A stretch of DNA of 64,000 nt, from NCBI RefSeq assembly GCF_014649835.1, contig NZ_BMTU01000009.1:124001-188000 (forward strand), in the 5' to 3' direction. Source of the stretch: Streptomyces pilosus. Its GTDB lineage: Bacteria > Actinomycetota > Actinomycetes > Streptomycetales > Streptomycetaceae. The translations under genes and the position numbers were made by a program. Of the stretch, positions 35,487-43,939 are shown one piece after another. Under the pieces are notes generated by a model that saw only the letters and a program-made list of their open reading frames with translations, ran no database searches and was not told the DNA's origin. Every line of letters starts with the position of its first letter. Position 1 is the stretch's first letter.

Positions 35487-37192
35487 CGCAGGTCGCACCG
35501 CCTGGTGAGCAGGGTCCGGGAGGCGCCGCCGGCGGCGGACGCCGGTGCGGTCGTCGCCGTCACCGTCCAGTAGCAGCCGGGGCCGAGGAAGACGTGCTCG
35601 GCGGTGATCGTGTACTGGGTGGCGCCACTGCGTTCGAAGACCTGATTGGCGCCGTCCGGGGTTCCGGGCGCGCCCCGGGTGTCGCCCGTGGACCAGCGCA
35701 GGCCGATCGACACCGGTCCGGGACCGTCCGTGACGACGGTGACCGTGGCCGTGCCGGTGTCGGGGCCCGTCTGCCGGAACTCGGACACGGTGAGGTCCTT
35801 CACGGCGGGCGCGGCCGGGGCGGTGCCGGTGGGGGACGCGGTCGGGGTACCGGTCGCGGGCGGCGGGCCGGCGGGTGTGCCCGTACCGGGGTCCGTGCCC
35901 GGCTCCGTACCGGGGGCGGGCCCCGTGCCGGGTTCCGGCCCCGGTTCCGCGCCCGTGTCCGGGTCCGTAGCCGTGGCGGCCGGGCTCGTCCCGGCGTCCG
36001 GGGCCGTGGTGGGGTCCGGGGCCGCGCCGGTGAGGGCGGGGGACGGCCCGGCGGGGCCCGCGGTCGCCGGAGCCGGTGCCGCGGGGGTGGGCCCCGCGGT
36101 CACGTCGGGGACGGCGCTGGTGGTGGCGAGCGCCTCGGCCGCCCGCTCCCCGGACCCTCCGGTGTCCGGCGGCGCGGCGTGTGCCACCAGCAGGGCCAGG
36201 AGCACGGCGGCCGCGGCCGCGAGCATCCCCGGCCCCGTGGGCTTCCAGGCCTGCGCCCGGCCCCGGCCCCGCGGACGGCGCAGCACGGTGTGCGCGGTGT
36301 CGGCCGCCGACCGCCCCGGCGTACGGGCCGACGGCAGCAGCAGCGGGAGCAGCGCCACCAGCGCGGCCAGCCGCCCGCGGCCCCGCTCCTCCCAGCCGGG
36401 CCCGTACGCCGCGCCGGCGACGGCCTCCAGCTCCGCGACGAACGCCTCGGCGTCGGCCGGCCGCCCGGACGCCTCCTTGGCCAGGCCGCGGCGGACCAGG
36501 GCCCGTACGGGCGCGGGCACGTCGTCCGACGGCACCGGTGCGTCGACGTGCCGCAGCGCGAGCTCGGCGATGTTGTCGCCCGCGTAGGGCCTGCGGCCGG
36601 TGAGGCACTCGAAGAAGGTCGCCGTCGCCGCGTACACGTCGGTGGCCGGGGAGGCGGGCTCGCCGCGCCACTGCTCGGGAGCCATGTAGGAGGGGGTGCC
36701 CGCCACCCCGGCGCGCGCACGGGAGCCGACCGCGATCCCGAAGTCCACGAGCTTCGACGCGCCGTCGGGCGTGACCAGGACGTTCTCCGGCTTGTAGTCG
36801 CGGTGCACCACGCCGAGCCGGTGCGCGTCGGCGAGGCCCAGCAGGGACCCCTTCAGGACCAGCAGCGCGGCCTCGGGATCCAGCGGGCCCCGCCGGGCCA
36901 GCAGGGCGCGCAGGGACACACCGTCCACCAGTTCCATCACGATGGCGGCCCCGTCGGGGCTCTCCACGTACTCGTACAGGCCCGCGACGTACGGACTGTC
37001 CAGCCCGCCGAGCAGCCGCGCCTCGGCGCGGAAGCCGTGCACGAAGCCCGGGCGCGTGTGCAGCGACTCGCTGAGGTACTTGACCGCGACCGGCACGCCG
37101 GTCCCCTCGTGGACGGCCAGCACCACGCGCCCGCTCGCCCCGGCCCCCAGCTCCAGCGACTCGGTGTATCCCGGAACCGTCCACGCACTCAT
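35483..37192 (-). CDS. Ser/Thr protein kinase (Hanks type)
   Basis: A 569-residue membrane kinase. The catalytic domain (about 8-262) has LGAGASGRVVLAV (Gly loop), VAVKYL (ATP-binding Lys near 39), GVVHRDYKPENVLV (catalytic loop; the usual Leu is Tyr), KLVDFGIA (DFG) and GTPSYMAPE. After a basic juxtamembrane part a transmembrane helix (MLAAAAAVLLALLVAHAA) leads to a Pro/Gly/Thr-rich, low-complexity stalk and a C-terminal Ig/PKD-like sandwich rather than PASTA repeats. ATG 37192 follows GGGGGG; TTG 37198 also fits the frame. The next gene encodes an anchored protein with a similar outer domain. Confidence 0.88.
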   Translation of the reverse strand: MSAWTVPGYTESLELGAGASGRVVLAVHEGTGVPVAVKYLSESLHTRPGFVHGFRAEARLLGGLDSPYVAGLYEYVESPDGAAIVMELVDGVSLRALLARRGPLDPEAALLVLKGSLLGLADAHRLGVVHRDYKPENVLVTPDGASKLVDFGIAVGSRARAGVAGTPSYMAPEQWRGEPASPATDVYAATATFFECLTGRRPYAGDNIAELALRHVDAPVPSDDVPAPVRALVRRGLAKEASGRPADAEAFVAELEAVAGAAYGPGWEERGRGRLAALVALLPLLLPSARTPGRSAADTAHTVLRRPRGRGRAQAWKPTGPGMLAAAAAVLLALLVAHAAPPDTGGSGERAAEALATTSAVPDVTAGPTPAAPAPATAGPAGPSPALTGAAPDPTTAPDAGTSPAATATDPDTGAEPGPEPGTGPAPGTEPGTDPGTGTPAGPPPATGTPTASPTGTAPAAPAVKDLTVSEFRQTGPDTGTATVTVVTDGPGPVSIGLRWSTGDTRGAPGTPDGANQVFERSGATQYTITAEHVFLGPGCYWTVTATTAPASAAGGASRTLLTRRCDLR

Positions 37193-37384
37193 CGACAACC
37201 CCCCGGGGCCGTTTGTCCGGGCCCGGGAGCGTCACGGCACTCCGGGGCGTCCGGCCCTCGCGATGACAGACACACTTCCGGCCACCGCGGTTGCGGATCC
37301 GCCCCTCCTCGCCGTGCGGCGGGCCCGCGAACCGGTCGTGGGCGGACGGCGGGGCGACGGGCGGCCGGCGGGCCGCGGACACGT

Positions 37385-37407
37385 CTTTGTCCTGTGAGTG
37401 GAAAAAG
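37385..37407. promoter_or_regulatory. Putative ROK operator upstream of ROK gene
   Basis: CTTTGTCC-N7-GGAAAAAG, an interrupted inverted repeat (7 of 8 pairs complementary) lying 148 bases before the ROK start and in the 340-base gap between the divergent kinase and ROK genes. The same halves with the same spacing recur at 45045-45067. Confidence 0.55.
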
Positions 37408-37532
37408 TAGGGGTCAATTCCTGCGCGACTTCTTCCCACCTCCGGCAGGCGCTGCTACTTTCCCATCCGAAGGAACGCCACACACGTGGCCGGAATCCGG
37501 CACGCACAGGCCGACGAGGCGGGGAGGGGTAC

Positions 37533-38723
37533 GTGAGACGCATGACGGCGCGCCCCGCGAACGCCCATCAGGCCAGGCTGTTGAGGCTGCTGCGCGACGG
37601 CGGCCCCAACTCCCGCGCCCAGCTGGGCGACCAGGTCGACCTCTCGCGGTCGAAACTGGCCGTGGAAGTGGACCGGCTGCTGGAGACGGAACTCGTCGTG
37701 GCCGACGGACTCGCCGCCTCGCGCGGCGGCCGGCGCTCCCACAACATCCGTCTCAACCCGCACCTGCGGTTCCTCGGCGTCGACATCGGCGCGACCTCGG
37801 TCGACGTCGCCGTCACCAACGCCGAACTGGAGATCCTCGGGCACATCAACCAGCCCATGGACGTACGCGAGGGACCGGTCGCGGTCTTCGAGCAAGTGCT
37901 GTCCATGGCAGCCAAGTTGAAGGCCTCCGGGTTCGCGGAGGGGTTCGACGGCGCCGGTATCGGCGTCCCGGGCCCGGTCCGCTTCCCCGAGGGCATCCCG
38001 GTGGCTCCGCCGATCATGCCGGGCTGGGACGGCTTCCCCGTGCGGGAGGCGCTCAGCCAGGACCTCGGCTGCCCGGTCATGGTCGACAACGACGTGAACC
38101 TGATGGCCATGGGGGAGCAGCACGCCGGTGTCGCCCGCACCGTCGGGGACTTCCTCTGCGTCAAGATCGGCACCGGCATCGGCTGCGGCATCGTCGTCGG
38201 CGGTGAGGTGCACCGCGGCGCGACGGGCAGCGCGGGCGACATCGGGCACATCCAGGCCGTGCCCGACGGCCGCCCGTGCGCCTGCGGCAACCGGGGCTGC
38301 CTGGAGGCACACTTCTCCGGCGCTGCCCTCGCCCGGGACGCCACGGAGGCCGCCCAGCAGCAGCGCTCCGCGGAACTCGCCGGCCGACTGGAGATCAACG
38401 GCACGCTCAGCGCCGTCGACGTCGCCGCCGCGGCCGCGGCCGGTGACGCCACCGCCCTCGACCTGATCCGCGAGGGCGGCAACCGCACCGGCCAGGTCAT
38501 CGCCGGCCTGGTCAGCTTCTTCAACCCCGGCCTGGTGGTGATCGGCGGCGGGGTGACCGGCCTCGGCCACACCCTGCTCGCCGCGATCCGCACCCAGGTC
38601 TACCGCGGGTCGCTGCCCCTGGCCACCGGCAACCTGCCGATCGTCCTGGGGGAGCTGGGCCCCACCGCCGGCGTCATCGGCGGAGCCCGGCTGATCAGCG
38701 ACCACCTGTTCTCACCCGCGTAA
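37533..38723 (+). CDS. ROK-family transcriptional regulator
   Basis: A 396-residue regulator: an N-terminal winged HTH (residues 12-70, ARLLRLLRDGGPNSRAQLGDQVDLSRSKLAVEVDRLLE) fused to a sugar-kinase-fold ROK domain. Landmarks are FLGVDIGATSVDVAVT (phosphate-1), GVPGPVRFPEG, MVDNDVNLMA, VKIGTGIGCGIVVGG and the zinc/sugar motif GHIQAVPDGRPCACGNRGCLE (C-x-C-G-x-x-G-C-x-E). Such proteins repress sugar genes and respond to sugars or sugar phosphates. GTG 37533 is five bases beyond GGAGG; ATG 37542 is the alternative. An operator-like repeat upstream and at the distant secreted protein gene suggests autoregulation and control of the following sugar genes. Confidence 0.92.
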   Translation: MRRMTARPANAHQARLLRLLRDGGPNSRAQLGDQVDLSRSKLAVEVDRLLETELVVADGLAASRGGRRSHNIRLNPHLRFLGVDIGATSVDVAVTNAELEILGHINQPMDVREGPVAVFEQVLSMAAKLKASGFAEGFDGAGIGVPGPVRFPEGIPVAPPIMPGWDGFPVREALSQDLGCPVMVDNDVNLMAMGEQHAGVARTVGDFLCVKIGTGIGCGIVVGGEVHRGATGSAGDIGHIQAVPDGRPCACGNRGCLEAHFSGAALARDATEAAQQQRSAELAGRLEINGTLSAVDVAAAAAAGDATALDLIREGGNRTGQVIAGLVSFFNPGLVVIGGGVTGLGHTLLAAIRTQVYRGSLPLATGNLPIVLGELGPTAGVIGGARLISDHLFSPA

Positions 38724-39038
38724 GCAGCACCACTTCTTCACTACTCCTGCTCCACCGCACAGGACAGCTCCGCCCTTCACCACCTCCGTTCCACCGCACA
38801 GGACAGCTCCGCCCTTCACCACCTCCGTTCCACCGCACAGGACACCTTCGCCCCCGCCCCGATCGCACCGCGCCCCGTCCCACCCGGGTCACCGCACGCA
38901 CCACTCCCGCCGTTCGCCGCATCCGTCACCGCGGGCGACCACGCCCGCCACCGCGTCGCTCCGCCCTGCCCGAAAACGCCTGCCCCGCGAGGGAACCGCC
39001 CTGACACCGGCCCCGCACGCCCGCCGAGGGGAATCCGC
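38724..39038. other. Gap between ROK and ABC transporter genes with tandem repeats
   Basis: A 315-base gap, very C-rich on the plus strand. Near its 5' end are 39-bp direct repeats (listed). The rest contains no clear hairpin or gene; a ribosome binding site GAGGGG lies eight bases before the transporter ATG. Confidence 0.6.
38751..38844. repeat. 39-bp direct repeat, 2.4 copies
   Basis: Unit starts TCCACCGCACAGGACAGCTC and ends CTTCACCACCTCCGT; copies at 38751-38789 and 38790-38828 are identical and a third partial copy (TCCACCGCACAGGACA) runs to 38844. The unit carries no internal dyad, and 39 bp is a multiple of three but the repeats are not in a gene. Confidence 0.85.
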
Positions 39039-40556
39039 ATGGCACCACAACCACCGCTGCTCAGCATGTCCGGCATCACCAAGTCGTTCCCCGGAGTCCG
39101 GGCCCTGGACGGCGTCGACCTCGACGTCCAGGCCGGCGAGGTGCACTGCCTGCTCGGCCAGAACGGCGCCGGCAAGTCCACCCTGATCAAGGTGCTGGCC
39201 GGCGCCCACCAGCCCGACTCGGGCACCATCCGCTGGCGCGGCGAGGACGTCACGCTCCGCTCGCCGATCGCCGCCATGCGTCTCGGCATCGCCACCATCT
39301 ACCAGGAACTCGACCTGGTGGAACACCTGTCGGTCGCCGAGAACGTCCACCTCGGCCACGAACCCACCACCGCCGGGTTCGTGGTGCGGGGCAGGGCCGC
39401 CAAGGCGTCGACCGCCGCCCTCCTCGAACGGCTCGGGCACCCGGAGATCGACCCGGGCCGGCTGGTGGGCGACCTCTCGGCGGCACACCAGCAGATCGTC
39501 TCGATGGCGCGGGCCCTCTCCCACGAGGTGCGGCTCATCGTCATGGACGAACCGTCGGCCGCCCTCGACCCGGACGAGGTCGACAACCTCTTCCGCATCG
39601 TCGGCGACCTCACCGCCGACGGCGTCGCCGTCGTCTACATCTCGCACCGGCTCGAGGAGATCCGGCGCATCGGCGACCGGGTCACCGTCCTGAAGGACGG
39701 CCGGGCCGTGGCCGGCGGACTGCCCGCGAAGTCGACGCCGACCAAGGAGGTGGTCGCGCTGATGACGGGCCGCAACGTCGAGTACGTCTTCCCGCCCCGG
39801 CCCGCCTCCGACCCACAGGGCGACCCGGTGCTGGTCGTCGAAGGACTGTCCCGCAAGGGGGAGTTCGCGCCGATCGACCTCCAGGTCCGCCCCGGCGAGA
39901 TCGTCGGGCTGGCCGGGCTCGTCGGCTCGGGCCGCTCCGAGATCCTGGAGACGGTCTACGGCGCCCGCAGGCCCGACACCGGCCGCGTGCTCGTCGACGG
40001 GAAGCCGCTGAGGCCGGGCAGCGTACGGGCCGCCGTGCGCGCCGGGCTCGGACTGGCCCCCGAGGAACGCAAGGCGCAGGCGCTGCTCATGCTGGAGTCC
40101 GTCACCCGCAACGTGTCGGTCTCCTCCATGTCCCGCTTCGCGCGGCTCGGCTGGATCGACCGCCGCGCCGAACTGGGGGCGGCGCGCGCGGCGGTCCGCG
40201 AACTGTCCCTGCGGCCCGACAACCCGGACGTGCCCGTGCGCACCCTGTCCGGCGGCAACCAGCAGAAGGCGGTGCTGGCCCGCTGGCTGCTGCGCGGCTG
40301 CCGGGTGCTGCTGCTCGACGAACCCACCCGCGGCGTCGACGTCGGCGCCCGCGCGGAGCTGTACGCGGTGGTGCGCCGGCTGGCCGACGAGGGCCTCGCC
40401 GTGCTGCTGGTCTCCAGCGAGGTGCCCGAGGTCCTCGGCCTCGCCGACCGCGTCCTGGTCCTGCGCGAGGGCGACGTCGTCCACACCGCGCCCGCAACGC
40501 AACTCGACGAACACCGTGTACTCGACCTGGTCATGGAAGGAAGCCCGGCGTCATGA
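39039..40556 (+). CDS. Sugar ABC transporter ATP-binding protein (RbsA-like)
   Basis: A 505-residue double ATPase of the ribose/xylose/simple-sugar importer type (CUT2). First domain: Walker A GQNGAGKSTL near residue 36, signature LSAAHQQIVSMA, Walker B LIVMDEPSAAL. Second domain: degenerate Walker A GLVGSGRSEIL, signature LSGGNQQKAVLARWL, Walker B LLLDEPTRGVD. The degenerate second P-loop is normal for RbsA-type proteins. It powers uptake through the permease encoded next (ATGA overlap) with the lipoprotein encoded third. A ribosome binding site GAGGGG precedes ATG 39039. The transported sugar is unknown, but the genes beyond suggest a glycoside or cyclitol. Confidence 0.94.
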   Translation: MAPQPPLLSMSGITKSFPGVRALDGVDLDVQAGEVHCLLGQNGAGKSTLIKVLAGAHQPDSGTIRWRGEDVTLRSPIAAMRLGIATIYQELDLVEHLSVAENVHLGHEPTTAGFVVRGRAAKASTAALLERLGHPEIDPGRLVGDLSAAHQQIVSMARALSHEVRLIVMDEPSAALDPDEVDNLFRIVGDLTADGVAVVYISHRLEEIRRIGDRVTVLKDGRAVAGGLPAKSTPTKEVVALMTGRNVEYVFPPRPASDPQGDPVLVVEGLSRKGEFAPIDLQVRPGEIVGLAGLVGSGRSEILETVYGARRPDTGRVLVDGKPLRPGSVRAAVRAGLGLAPEERKAQALLMLESVTRNVSVSSMSRFARLGWIDRRAELGAARAAVRELSLRPDNPDVPVRTLSGGNQQKAVLARWLLRGCRVLLLDEPTRGVDVGARAELYAVVRRLADEGLAVLLVSSEVPEVLGLADRVLVLREGDVVHTAPATQLDEHRVLDLVMEGSPAS

Positions 40557-41572
40557 CGCAGCCCGTCTCCCCGCCGCGGGACAGCACCGGCAAGGTGCCG
40601 TCGGCCGCCGAACCACCCGCCTGGCGCGCCGTGCTGTTCCGCGCCGACGTCCGCACGATGTCCCTGCTCGGCGTACTCGCCGTACTGATCCTGATCGGCG
40701 GCATCACCAAACCGGACCAGTTCCTGGACACCCGCAACCTGCAGCTCGTCCTCACCCAGGCCTCCGTCATCGGTGTCGTCACCGTCGGCATGACCTTCGT
40801 GATCATCTCCGGCGGCATCGACCTGTCGGTCGGCGCGATCGTCGCCCTCGCCTCGGTGTGGGCCACCACGGTCGCCACCCAGGAGTACGGCTTCGCCGGC
40901 ATCCTCTTCACCGCCGTCCTCGTGGGCCTGGGGTGCGGGCTGGTCAACGGAGTGCTCATCGCGTACGGCGGGATGGTCCCCTTCATCGCCACCCTCGCCA
41001 TGCTCGCCTCGGCCCGCGGTCTCGCCCTGCAGATCACCGACGGGCGCACCCAGATCGTCACCGTCGACGGCGTCCTCGACCTCGGTGAGCGCGACTCCTA
41101 CGTCCTCGGCATCCCGCCGCTGGTCCTGGTGTTCGCGGCCGTCACCGTCATCGGCTGGCTGGTGCTCAACCGGACCACCTTCGGCCGCCGCAGCGTCGCC
41201 GTCGGCGGCAACGCGGAGGCCGCCCGGCTGGCCGGCATCGACGTCCGCCGCCAGCGCCTCTACCTGTACCTGCTCTCCGGACTGTGCTGCGGCATCGCGG
41301 CCTTCCTGCTGATCGTCCTGGCCGGCTCCGGCCAGAACACCAACGGCAACCTCTACGAACTCGACGCCATCGCCGCCGCGATCATCGGCGGCACCCTGCT
41401 CACCGGGGGCCGCGGCACCATCGTCGGCTCCGTCCTCGGCGTCCTGATCTTCACCACCATCACCAACATCTTCGCCCTGAACAACCTGCAGAGCGACGTC
41501 CAGCAGATCGCCAAGGGCGCGATCATCGTCGCCGCCGTGCTGGTCCAGCGCCGTACCGCGAGCACGACCTGA
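40553..41572 (+). CDS. Sugar ABC transporter permease (RbsC-like)
   Basis: A 339-residue CUT2-type permease with about eight to ten hydrophobic helices (LLGVLAVLILIGGITKP, VIGVVTVGMTFVIISGGIDLSVG, VPFIATLAMLASARGLALQI, VLVFAAVTVIGWLVL, LLSGLCCGIAAFLLIVLAG, ALNNL...AKGAIIVAAVLV). The EAA-like region VGGNAEAARLAGIDVRRQRLYLY and the signature GGIDLSVGAIVALASV are family hallmarks. The ATG overlaps the ATPase stop by four bases. The next gene (lipoprotein) begins 18 bases after its stop. Confidence 0.94.
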   Translation: MTQPVSPPRDSTGKVPSAAEPPAWRAVLFRADVRTMSLLGVLAVLILIGGITKPDQFLDTRNLQLVLTQASVIGVVTVGMTFVIISGGIDLSVGAIVALASVWATTVATQEYGFAGILFTAVLVGLGCGLVNGVLIAYGGMVPFIATLAMLASARGLALQITDGRTQIVTVDGVLDLGERDSYVLGIPPLVLVFAAVTVIGWLVLNRTTFGRRSVAVGGNAEAARLAGIDVRRQRLYLYLLSGLCCGIAAFLLIVLAGSGQNTNGNLYELDAIAAAIIGGTLLTGGRGTIVGSVLGVLIFTTITNIFALNNLQSDVQQIAKGAIIVAAVLVQRRTASTT

Positions 41573-41589
41573 GGAAAGGGTTCACCGCC

Positions 41590-42636
41590 ATGCCAGAGAC
41601 ACCTTTCACGAGCCGCAGAGGACTGCTCTTCGGGGCGGCCGCCGTATCCGCCGGCGTGCTCGTCACCGGATGCACGAGCAACGAGCCCAGTGAGGACAAG
41701 CAGGCCGCCGACAACCAGCCCGCCGCCGACGACAAGCCCGGCAAGCCGGTCACCATCGGCTTCGCCGGACCCCAGGCCGACCACGGCTGGCTCAACGCCA
41801 TCAACGACAACGCCAAGAAGCGCGCGGAGAAGTACAGCGACGTCACCCTGGAGATCACCGAGGGCTCCAACGACACCGCCCAGCAGATCGGCCAGATCGA
41901 GACCCTCATCAACAAGAAGGTCGACGTGCTGGTGATCCTGCCCGCCGACGGCAAGGCCCTCACCCAGGTCGGACTCAAGGCGATGCGCGCCGGCATCCCC
42001 GTCGTCAACCTCGACCGCATCTTCAACACCCCGCAGGCGTACCGCTGCTGGGTCGGCGGCGACAACTACGGCATGGGCCTGAACGCCGGTCACTACATCG
42101 GCGAGAAGCTCAAGGACAAGCCGGACGCCAAGGTCATCGAGCTGGCCGGCCTGGACAACCTGGAGCTGACCAAGCAGCGCACCCAGGGCTTCGACGACGC
42201 GCTGAAGAACTACCCCAACATCAAGAAGGTGGCCCGCCAGGCCGCCGAGTTCACCGTCGAGTCCGGCCAGGCCAAGATGGCCCAGCTGCTCCAGGCCCAG
42301 TCGCAGATCGACGCGCTGTGGAACCACGACGACGACCAGGGCGTGGGCGCGCTGCGCGCCATCGAGCAGGCCGGCCGGGACGAGTTCCTGATGGTGGGCG
42401 GCGCGGGCGCGCTCTCCGCCTTCGAGGCCATCAAGGCCGACAACGGTGTCCTCAAGGCCACCGTCCTGTACCCGCCGACCATGGCCGCCTCCGCGATCGA
42501 CCTCGCCCGCGCCCTCGGCCAGGGCAAGGGCGTCGGCGGCCTCGCCGAATTCGAGATCCCCTCGTCGGTGACCTGCTACTCGGCCGTCGTCGACAAGGAC
42601 AACGTGGACCAGTACATGTCCACCGGCTTCAAGTGA
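41590..42636 (+). CDS. Sugar-binding lipoprotein (periplasmic-binding-protein-1 fold)
   Basis: A 348-residue substrate-binding protein of the ribose/galactose class. The signal contains a twin-arginine-like SRRGLLFGAAAVSAGVLVTGC with lipobox V-T-G-C (Cys 28), so it is a probable Tat lipoprotein. The mature part has the PBP1 pattern: VTIGFAGPQADHGWLNAINDNAKKRA, VDVLVILPADGKALTQV, GIPVVNLDRIF, GKVIELAGL-like NLELTKQRTQGFDDAL and DALWNHDDDQGVGALRAIEQAG. It delivers a sugar to the preceding permease. ATG 41590 follows a weak AAAGG. A nine-bp hairpin after its stop separates it from the metabolic genes. Confidence 0.93.
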   Translation: MPETPFTSRRGLLFGAAAVSAGVLVTGCTSNEPSEDKQAADNQPAADDKPGKPVTIGFAGPQADHGWLNAINDNAKKRAEKYSDVTLEITEGSNDTAQQIGQIETLINKKVDVLVILPADGKALTQVGLKAMRAGIPVVNLDRIFNTPQAYRCWVGGDNYGMGLNAGHYIGEKLKDKPDAKVIELAGLDNLELTKQRTQGFDDALKNYPNIKKVARQAAEFTVESGQAKMAQLLQAQSQIDALWNHDDDQGVGALRAIEQAGRDEFLMVGGAGALSAFEAIKADNGVLKATVLYPPTMAASAIDLARALGQGKGVGGLAEFEIPSSVTCYSAVVDKDNVDQYMSTGFK

Positions 42637-42639
42637 GGA

Positions 42640-42678
42640 GCCCCGCCCCGCGGGCCTGACCAGCCCACCGGGCGGGGC
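42640..42678 (+). other. Intercistronic hairpin after binding-protein gene
   Basis: GCCCCGCCC (42640-42648) and GGGCGGGGC (42670-42678) can form a 9-bp stem between the binding-protein stop (42636) and the dehydrogenase start (42717). Such stems are often used to raise the level of the binding protein relative to downstream genes. Confidence 0.5.
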
Positions 42679-42716
42679 CCATCCCCGCCCGCCACGACGA
42701 CGAGGAGGACATCCGC

Positions 42717-43925
42717 ATGGCACAGCCGCAAGCGTCCGAAGGGGACCGGACGGGGAAGCCACCGCTGCGCATCGGCATGGTCGGTTACGCGTTCATGGGC
42801 GCCGCCCACTCCCAGGGCTGGCGCACCGCGGGACACGTCTTCGACCTGCCGCTCAGCCCCGAACTGGCCGTGATCTGCGGCCGGGACGCGGACGCCGTGC
42901 GCGCCGCGGCCGACCGGCACGGCTGGGCCGGGACCGAGACCGACTGGCACGCCCTGGTCGAGCGGGACGACATCGACCTCGTCGACATCTGCACCCCCGG
43001 CGACAGCCACGCCGAGATCGCGCTGGCCGCGCTCGCCGCGGGCAAGCACGTGCTGTGCGAGAAGCCCCTCGCCAACACCGTCGCGGAGGCCGAGGCGATG
43101 GCCCGCGCCGCGCACCAGGCGGCCGGGCGCGGACAGCTGGCGATGGTCGGCTTCAACTACCGCCGGGTGCCGGCGACCGCGCTGGCCCGCCGGATGGTGG
43201 CCGAGGGCCGCATCGGCACCCTGCGGCACGTGCGGGTGGCGTACCTCCAGGACTGGCTGGTGGACCCGCAGTTCCCGCTGACCTGGCGGCTGCGCCGGGA
43301 ACAGGCCGGCTCCGGGTCGCTCGGGGACCTCGGCGCGCACATCGTCGACCTGGCCCAGTACCTGGCCGGCGAGCAGCTGGCCGGCGTCTCCGCGCTCACC
43401 GAGACGTTCGTGCGGGAGCGGCCCCTGCCCAGTGCCCCGAGCAGCGGCCTGGCCGCCGTCTCCGCGAGCGGCACCGGGCAGGTCACCGTCGACGACGCCG
43501 CCCTGTTCACCGGCCGCTTCGCCTCCGGCGCCCTCGCCTCCTTCGAGGCCACCCGGTACGCCACCGGACGCAAGAACGCCCTGCGCATCGAACTCAACGG
43601 CGAGCGCGGCTCCCTCGCCTTCGACCTGGAACGGCTCAACGAGCTGGAGTTCCACGACGGCACGGAGCCCGCCGCCCACGCCGGGTTCCGCCGCATCCTG
43701 GTCACCGAACCCGACCACCCCTACCTCGAGGCCTGGTGGCCGCCGGGCCACGGCCTCGGCTACGAGCACACCTTCGTGCACCAGGCCCGCGACCTGGTCC
43801 ACGCCGTCGCCGAGGGCCGCGCCCCCGAACCCTCCTTCGCCGACGGGCTGCAGGTCCAGCGTGTCCTCGCTGCGGTGGAGGAGAGCGCCGAGAAGAACTC
43901 CGTCTACACCCCGATCGCCGCCTGA
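42717..43925 (+). CDS. Gfo/Idh/MocA-family NAD(P)-dependent dehydrogenase
   Basis: A 402-residue dehydrogenase. The Rossmann fold opens LRIGMVGYAFMGAAHSQGWR (G-x-G-x-x-x-A/G-x-x-H variant), with CTPGDSHAEIALAALAAGKHVLCEKPLA; the E-K-P lysine in CEKPLA is the usual catalytic lysine, and the second residue pair lies in GDLGAHIVDLAQYLAG (D-x-x-x-H). It oxidises a sugar or cyclitol, often at C3. It is the first of two catabolic genes behind the importer, 15 bases before the TIM-barrel gene, so the pair may act in sequence on the imported substrate. Confidence 0.93.
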   Translation: MAQPQASEGDRTGKPPLRIGMVGYAFMGAAHSQGWRTAGHVFDLPLSPELAVICGRDADAVRAAADRHGWAGTETDWHALVERDDIDLVDICTPGDSHAEIALAALAAGKHVLCEKPLANTVAEAEAMARAAHQAAGRGQLAMVGFNYRRVPATALARRMVAEGRIGTLRHVRVAYLQDWLVDPQFPLTWRLRREQAGSGSLGDLGAHIVDLAQYLAGEQLAGVSALTETFVRERPLPSAPSSGLAAVSASGTGQVTVDDAALFTGRFASGALASFEATRYATGRKNALRIELNGERGSLAFDLERLNELEFHDGTEPAAHAGFRRILVTEPDHPYLEAWWPPGHGLGYEHTFVHQARDLVHAVAEGRAPEPSFADGLQVQRVLAAVEESAEKNSVYTPIAA

Positions 43926-43939
43926 GAGGACGGAAACGT

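Noticed and set aside
37263..37397. A 44-codon frame starting MTDTLPATAVADPP before the ROK gene
   Set aside because: No ribosome binding site; it runs into the operator-like repeat and shows no recognisable family.
38751..38844. Tandem repeats as a CRISPR array
   Set aside because: The units are directly adjacent without unique spacers and no cas genes are present.
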